Positions 59,138 to 64,000 of a stretch of 64,000 nucleotides of DNA are shown one piece after another. Positions within the stretch are counted from its first letter, which is position 1. The number at the start of each line of letters is the position of its first letter. The position numbers and the translations under genes were made by a program. The notes under the pieces were generated by a model. It was not told the origin of the DNA. It saw only the letters and a program-made list of their open reading frames with translations, and ran no database searches. Source of the DNA: Fodinibacter sp963811825 (GTDB lineage Bacteria > Actinomycetota > Actinomycetes > Actinomycetales > Dermatophilaceae); contig CAWESS010000022.1 of NCBI GenBank assembly GCA_963811825.1, positions 62,001 through 126,000 of the forward strand, written 5' to 3'.

Positions 59138-59251
59138 GGTCGAGGTGATACCGCTCGCGGATCCGTGCAGTAACACCTCGACCCGGCGGGTGTCTTCGCG
59201 GGTGGAGGTGATACCGCTCGTGGATCCGTGCAGTAATACCTCGACCCGGCG
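59138..59251. repeat. Two tandem copies of a ~50-bp palindromic repeat
   Basis: Copy 1 (59138-59187) and copy 2 (59201-59251) are about 90% identical and lie 63 bp apart. Each starts ggaggtgata or cgaggtgata, has the core ggatccgtgcagta and ends acctcgacccggcg; gaggtg-a-tac pairs with gta-a-cacctc within each copy. They fill most of the 168-bp gap between the amidohydrolase and cupin genes. No transfer RNA fold was recognised. They look like extragenic palindromes. Confidence 0.75.
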
Positions 59252-59272
59252 CTCGAATGCCTCGACCCCTGC

Positions 59273-60618
59273 TCACAGCGACTCCACGGCGGCGCGGCGA
59301 CCTCGCCGCGCGCCCGGGCCTGCTCGAGAAGCCGGCCCGTGTCGAGGCGGGTGCTGCGACGGTCGCGCACGACCGGCATCCCGTCGACGAGCACGTCGGT
59401 GACGTCACCTCGCCCGGCCGCGAACACGAGCAGCGCTGCGACGTCGTGCACCGGCGTGAGGTGCGGTGCCTCGAGGTCGACGAGCACGAGGTCGGCGCGC
59501 TTGCCGACCTCGACCGAGCCGATGACGTCGCCCAGACCCAGCGCCCGCGCGCCCTCGATCGTCGCGGCGCGCAGCACCTCGTGCGCACTCGCGACGTCCG
59601 GCCGGTCGCTCGTGAGCCGCGCCAGCAGGGCGGCCTGTCGCATGGCCTGCCACATGTCCAGGTCGTTCGAGCTCGAGCAGCCGTCGGTGCCCAGTCCGAC
59701 GCGAACTCCGCTGTCGTGCAACGATTCCCACGGCAGGGCGCCGCTCGCCAGCTTGAGGTTCGACCCCGGGCAGTGCCCGACCGCGGCCCCGCCGGCGGCG
59801 AGCAGCTCGCGGTCGCCCACGCTGAGGTGCACGCCGTGGCCGACGACGAGCGGCAGGTCGCGCTCGATCCAGCCGGACCGGGCGAGCAGCTCGGTCGGGG
59901 TGGCGTCGTAGCGCTCGCGGATGCCGGCGTTCTCGGCGGCGGTCTCGCTGACGTGCGTCGTGAGGATGCCGTCGCGCTCACCTCCCGCGACGAGCTCGCG
60001 CAGCACTGCCACGACCTCGGCGAAGCCCTCTGGCGAGCACGTGTACGTGGCGTGCGGCATCGCGCCGACGGGCACCGACGGGCCACCGATCTCGTCGAGC
60101 AGGCCCGGCCAGGCGCGCATGGCGCTGAGGCGCTGGTCCCAGGTGAGGCCGTCGGGGCCGGGGCCGTCGAAGAACACCGGCCCGATGACGTGCCGGCTGC
60201 CCGCGGCGACGGCGCCGCGATGGGCCGCCTCGTGGTGGAAGTACATGTCGAGCTGGGTCGTGCACCCGCCGCGCAGGGACTCCAGCGCCCCGAGGGTGGC
60301 TCCGAGCTCGACGGTCTCGGGGTCCATGACGGCACCCTCGGCCGCCCAGACCCGGCTGAGGAAGCCGTCGAGGTCGACGTCCTCGGCCAGGCCGCGCAGG
60401 AGGGTCATCGGCAGGTGCGTGTGGAGGTTGACGAGCCCCGGCATCACGAGCTTGCCGCGCGCGTCGATGACGTCGGGTCCGGCTGCGTCGGAACCGTGGT
60501 GCGGCCCGATCGCGGCGATGACGCCGTCATCGATCGTGATGGTCGTGTCGCGCAGCACCTGGTCGGTGTCGTCGACGGTGACGACGTACGTGGCGTTCTC
60601 GATGGTGAGGCGGGTCAT
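59273..60618 (-). CDS. Amidohydrolase family deaminase (purine/SAH deaminase-like)
   Basis: About 448 residues. TIENATYVVTVDD, then the metal site PGLVNLHTHLPMTLLRG, HATYTCSPEGFAEV, THVSETAAENAGIRERYD, LVVGHGVHLS, GHCPGSNLKLASGALPW and the Asp in VGLGTDGCSSSNDLDMWQAM. This is the MtaD/8-oxoguanine-deaminase branch of the cyclic amidohydrolases. The frame runs on through the palindromic repeats to 59101; a stop at 59273 in the +1 frame (ending VESL) is the likelier end, requiring one missing base near 59290. ATG 60618 overlaps the previous stop. Confidence 0.8.
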
Positions 60619-61391
60619 GCGGGGCCCTCCTCGGGGAAGGTGGCGCGGGTGTGGACGAGCTCGTCGAGGATCTCCAGGACCGCGGCCGACGAGGTCTTGA
60701 GGACGGCGTCGATCTCGTCCATGGTGATCGGCTCGTCGGAGTCCCCGACGCCGGAGGCGGGGTTCACGACGAGGCTGATCGCGGCATACCGCAGCCCCGC
60801 CTCGAGGGCGAGGGTGACCTCGGGGACCCCGGTCATCCCCGCGACGTCGGCCCCGGCCAGGGCCGCCAGCCGGATCTCCGCACGGGTCTCGAAGCGCGGC
60901 CCCTCGAAGCAGGCGTACACCCCGCCGTCGCGGATCGAGCGCCCCGCCGTGGCCGCGGCGTCGAGGATCTCGCGCCGGATGGCGGGGTCGTAGGGCGCCA
61001 TGACGTCGGTGTGCACGACGCCCTCGGGGCCGGAGCCGTCGAAGAACGTCACCGGCCGCTGCTTGGTGAGGTCGAGGAAGTCGTCGAGGCAGAGCAGGTC
61101 GCCGGGTCGCAGGTCGGGGTCGATGGAGCCGGTGACGTTGACGGCGACGACGTCGCGCACGCCGAGGTCGGCCAGGGCCCGGATGTTCGCCCGGTAGTTC
61201 ACGAGGTGCGGCGGCACCGAGTGGCCGGCGCCGTGGCGCGTGAGGAACACGACGGGGATGCCGTGCCACGCACCTCGCGTGACCCGCGCCTGGCCCCACG
61301 TGGTCGAGACGGTCTCCTCGGTGGCGTCCTGCAGCGCGTCGAGGTCGTAGAAGCCGGTGCCGGCGATGATGCCGAGGGGCGGTCGCGTCAT
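60615..61391 (-). CDS. MTAP/PNP family nucleoside phosphorylase
   Basis: 258 residues, clean. LGIIAGTGFYDLDAL, FLTRHGAGHSVPPHLVNYRA with the phosphate-binding RHG, VVAVNVTGSIDPDLRPGDLL, VYACFEGPRFETRAEIRLAA and GMTGVPEVTLALEAGLRYAA. It cleaves a 6-oxo- or 6-aminopurine nucleoside or methylthio derivative; the fine specificity is not clear. The operon with the amidohydrolase deaminase and the nucleoside ABC system suggests purine salvage, with deamination before or after phosphorolysis. Confidence 0.88.
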   Translation of the reverse strand: MTRPPLGIIAGTGFYDLDALQDATEETVSTTWGQARVTRGAWHGIPVVFLTRHGAGHSVPPHLVNYRANIRALADLGVRDVVAVNVTGSIDPDLRPGDLLCLDDFLDLTKQRPVTFFDGSGPEGVVHTDVMAPYDPAIRREILDAAATAGRSIRDGGVYACFEGPRFETRAEIRLAALAGADVAGMTGVPEVTLALEAGLRYAAISLVVNPASGVGDSDEPITMDEIDAVLKTSSAAVLEILDELVHTRATFPEEGPA

Positions 61392-61481
61392 GTGCCGCAC
61401 GCTACCGGTCACCACAGCGCGCCAAGGGCGCTCCGCGGACGTGACAGGACGGCATCCGATGCCGGTGGCAGGATGCCGCGC

Positions 61482-63014
61482 ATGGGTGGACGTGTGGCGA
61501 TCGCCGCGACCGGGCCGGTGTCGCTGGCCGCGGGGCGCGAGGTCGCCCTGGCCGGGGGCAACGCCGTCGACGTCGCGGTCGCTGCCGCGATGGCGGCCAT
61601 GAGCACCGAGCCGGGCATCGTCTCGCTCGCCGGCGGCGCCTTCATCTCCGTGTGGCCCGCTGACGGTGACCCGGTCGTCATCGACGGCAACGTCGAGATG
61701 CCGGGGCGCGGCCTGCCCGTCGAGCGCTTCGGCGGAGGCGTCGAGGAGGTCAGCTTCGGCTACGGCGGCGGCGTCACCCTGTTCGCCGGACACGGCTCGG
61801 TCGCGACCCACGGCGCCGTCGCGGCGTGCGAGCTCGCCGTCGAGGAGCTGGGGACGGTGCCCTGGGCGCAGGTCGTGTCCCCGGCGGCCCGGGCCTGCCG
61901 CGAGGGCTACCCCGTCGGATCCGCGGCCACCCGCTACCTCAGCTTCTCGGCGCATCCCCTCTTCGGGCGCGACGCCGAGGCGCTCGCGATCGTCACCCGC
62001 GAGGACGGCTCCCCGCTCGAGCCCGGCGACGTGTGCACCAACCACCTGCTCGCCGACGTGCTCGACCTCGTGGGCCACGACGGCGCGTCGGTGCTGACGA
62101 CCGGGCAGATCGGCCGGGCGATGGTCGCCGAGATGGCGGCGAACGGTGGGCTGATCACCCACCGTGACTTCGCGGAGTACACGCCGCTGGTGCGTCCTCC
62201 CGTGCGGCGCACCGTCGGTGACTGGGACCTCGCCGTCAACCCGCCGCCGTCGGTCGGGGGGCCGATGCTCGCGGTCATGCTCGGCGAGATGGGTCGGCGC
62301 GGCGACTGGCACTGGCCCGACATCATCGAGATCCAGCGAGCCGTGCTGGCCTACCGGCGGTCGGTGCACGACGTCGCGCACGACCTCGACGTCGCGGGGC
62401 ACGAGCTGCTGCTGTCCGTCGACCGGCACGGTCTGGCCGGGCTCCCGACGAGTGCGAGCACGGCGAACGTCTCGGTCGTCGACTCCGACGGCACGGCCTG
62501 CGCCATCACCGTGTCGAGCGGCTACGGCGCCGGGATCACCGTGCCCGGCACCGGGATGCTGCTCAACAACGCCCTGGGTGAGCCCGAGCTCAACCGGCTG
62601 GGACTGCACCGGCTCGCACCCGGCATCCGGCTGGCGTCGAACATGGCACCCACGACGGGGCGCACGCGTGACGGGCGGGTGCTCGCGATCGGGTCGCCGG
62701 GCGCCGACCGCATCACGACGGCCCTCATGCAGGTGCTCGGCCAGGGGTGCCTGCACGGCGCCGACCTCAAGCACGCCATCGAGGCGCCGCGGCTGCACGT
62801 GCGCTTCGAGGAGGACGGCACCCCCGTGGTCGAGCACGAGAGCGACGACCTGATCTCGGATGCCGTGCGCGAGCTCGGTCTGAGCGGCACCGACCACGGT
62901 CGTCACCAGATGTTCTTCGGAGGGGTCGGCGCGGCCTACCTGCGTGGCGACGGCAGCCTCGAGGCCGCGGGTGACCCGCGTCGGGAGGCCGAGGTCGAGG
63001 TCGTCTCCCGGTAG
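61482..63014 (+). CDS. Gamma-glutamyltransferase family protein
   Basis: 510 residues, clean. GRVAIAATGPVSLAAGREVA, GGNAVDVAVAAAMAAMSTEP, PGIVSLAGGAFISVW, then the autoprocessing site around TSASTANVSVVDSDG, where the Thr after Ser would become the N-terminal nucleophile, and SSGYGAGITVPGTGMLLNN. There is no signal peptide, so it is probably cytoplasmic, as for the short GGT-like enzymes that hydrolyse gamma-glutamyl or related amides. ATG 61482 (alternative 61473). Confidence 0.82.
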   Translation: MGGRVAIAATGPVSLAAGREVALAGGNAVDVAVAAAMAAMSTEPGIVSLAGGAFISVWPADGDPVVIDGNVEMPGRGLPVERFGGGVEEVSFGYGGGVTLFAGHGSVATHGAVAACELAVEELGTVPWAQVVSPAARACREGYPVGSAATRYLSFSAHPLFGRDAEALAIVTREDGSPLEPGDVCTNHLLADVLDLVGHDGASVLTTGQIGRAMVAEMAANGGLITHRDFAEYTPLVRPPVRRTVGDWDLAVNPPPSVGGPMLAVMLGEMGRRGDWHWPDIIEIQRAVLAYRRSVHDVAHDLDVAGHELLLSVDRHGLAGLPTSASTANVSVVDSDGTACAITVSSGYGAGITVPGTGMLLNNALGEPELNRLGLHRLAPGIRLASNMAPTTGRTRDGRVLAIGSPGADRITTALMQVLGQGCLHGADLKHAIEAPRLHVRFEEDGTPVVEHESDDLISDAVRELGLSGTDHGRHQMFFGGVGAAYLRGDGSLEAAGDPRREAEVEVVSR

Positions 63015-63026
63015 GAGCGCCCAGCC

Positions 63027-64000
63027 TCAGGGGCGGGTGGCGCCGAGCACCATCCAGTGGTCGCTGCGGACCCGCAGCCACATGAGGGCGGCTCGCACCG
63101 CCATGAAGGCGGTGAACGCCACCCACAGCCAGGTCACCGCGGCCACATCACCCGCGGTGGTGCCGTCGATGAGGCGGGACCCGGCGGTGTGCGCGGCGAC
63201 GACGATGGGCAGGTAGGCCACGAACGTCACGAGCATGGCCTTGGCCAGCCACACGCCGTCACCCGCGCCGATGAGCACGCCGTCGACGACGAACACGAAC
63301 CCGGACAGGGGCTGGCCGAGCGCCACGACGAGCAGGCCGCCCGCGATGGCGGCCTGGACCTGCTCGTCGGGGGTGAACAGGGGGCCGAGGAACGGGCGCG
63401 CGATCAGGAGGAGCGCGCCCAGGACCACCCCGCCGAGGACGCCCCAGCGCAGCATGAGGGACGTCGCCTCGCGGGCGCGCTCTCGTTCACCGGCGCCGAG
63501 GGACTTGCCGGTGATGGCCTGGGCGGCGATGGCCAGGGCGTCGAGGGCGAACGCGAAGAAGGTCCAGATCGTCGCGGTGACCTGGTACGCCGCGAGCGGG
63601 ACGTCGCCCATGCTGGCGGCGACCCAGGTCGTCACGAGGAGGACGGCGCGCAGGGCGAGCGTGCGCACGAGGAGCGGGACGCCCCCGCGGGCTGCGGTGA
63701 GCACCCGCCCGGGGTGGGCGCGCAGCGGGACTGCCGTGCGTGCGGCATACCGGATGAGCACGGTGACCAGGGCCGCGGCCATCGCGAACTGGGCGATGAC
63801 GGTGCCCCAGGCCGACCCCGCGATGCCCCAGCCGAGGCCGTGCACGAACCACAGGTTGAGCACGATGTTGAGCCCGAAGCCGCCGACGGCCGCGAAGAGC
63901 GGGGTCCTGGTGTCCTGGAGGCCGCGCAGCACACCGGTGGTCGCGAGGACGACGAGCATCGCGGGGATGCCGAGCGCGGAGATCCGCAGGTAGATGACAG
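63027..64000 (-). CDS. MATE family efflux transporter (5' part outside the window)
   Basis: 324 residues of the C-terminal part with about eight membrane segments: MLVVLATTGVLRGLQDTRTP, LFAAVGGFGLNIVLNLWFVH, GIAGSAWGTVIAQFAMAA and SGFVFVVDGVLIGAGDGVWL. The RGLQDTRTP and LNxWFV elements are typical of DinF-type MATE proteins, which export cationic compounds in exchange for Na+ or H+. The frame continues past the window edge upstream of 63959. Its stop is 13 bp from the GGT stop (convergent). Confidence 0.9.
   Translation of the reverse strand, partial: VIYLRISALGIPAMLVVLATTGVLRGLQDTRTPLFAAVGGFGLNIVLNLWFVHGLGWGIAGSAWGTVIAQFAMAAALVTVLIRYAARTAVPLRAHPGRVLTAARGGVPLLVRTLALRAVLLVTTWVAASMGDVPLAAYQVTATIWTFFAFALDALAIAAQAITGKSLGAGERERAREATSLMLRWGVLGGVVLGALLLIARPFLGPLFTPDEQVQAAIAGGLLVVALGQPLSGFVFVVDGVLIGAGDGVWLAKAMLVTFVAYLPIVVAAHTAGSRLIDGTTAGDVAAVTWLWVAFTAFMAVRAALMWLRVRSDHWMVLGATRP

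Noticed and set aside
59138..59251. Possible tRNA or other structured RNA gene
   Set aside because: No cloverleaf, no T-loop sequence and no acceptor stem could be drawn; only simple hairpins form.

Overview
The window is very GC-rich actinobacterial DNA. Gene content (radA-disA, Lsr2, Ku plus split LigD modules, ClpC1, an iol cluster with a Cgl0159-type aldolase, a desaturase with a plant-type ferredoxin reductase) and codon style fit a member of the Micrococcales, possibly Intrasporangiaceae; the family is inference. No tRNA, rRNA, CRISPR array, phage or insertion sequence was recognised.

Layout. 1-7.4 kb: tail of a ribosomal L9-like gene, then radA, disA and mutY (DNA integrity and repair), a MOSC protein, a divergent pair of exported proteins (LVIVD repeat and DUF305), and an ArgA-like GNAT. 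7.6-18.2 kb: clpC, a repair block (nei, a small HhH protein and ku on the minus strand; a LigD-type ligase and a LigD-type primase-polymerase divergent from them), an FhuF-like protein, lsr2, lysS and a small AAA ATPase. 18.2-49.1 kb: a very large carbohydrate/cyclitol region. Its core (19.2-31.9 kb) carries the complete myo-inositol pathway (GntR regulator, iolG, iolE, iolC, DKGP-aldolase-like, iolB, iolD, a ribose-type ABC importer, a second dehydrogenase/TIM-barrel pair) and is followed by iolA. Further out lie more Gfo/Idh and TIM-barrel genes (5 and 6 copies in all), a transaldolase, two LacI regulators, an SDR, a PhyH-type dioxygenase, a TauE permease, an MFS transporter and a GH1 glycosidase. 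A 10-bp operator close to TGTCAGGACA recurs at seven promoters and probably ties this region into one IolR-type regulon. 49.1-52.5 kb: a VapBC-type pair, then a fatty-acid desaturase with its ferredoxin reductase behind three 15-bp operator repeats. 52.6-64 kb: a BMP-type nucleoside ABC importer with purine-salvage style enzymes (cupin, amidohydrolase, MTAP/PNP), a gamma-glutamyltransferase and a truncated MATE gene.

Quality warning. Many reading frames are broken by single-base insertions or deletions, while the protein reads well on both sides of each break. Breaks are scattered everywhere, including the normally essential lysS, but are extremely dense from 19.2 to 31.9 kb. Consensus error is the simplest explanation; recent decay of an acquired cluster is the alternative. 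Genes with one or two breaks are entered as CDS; those with many are entered as pseudogene. Protein features quoted for these genes come from stitching the frames by eye.
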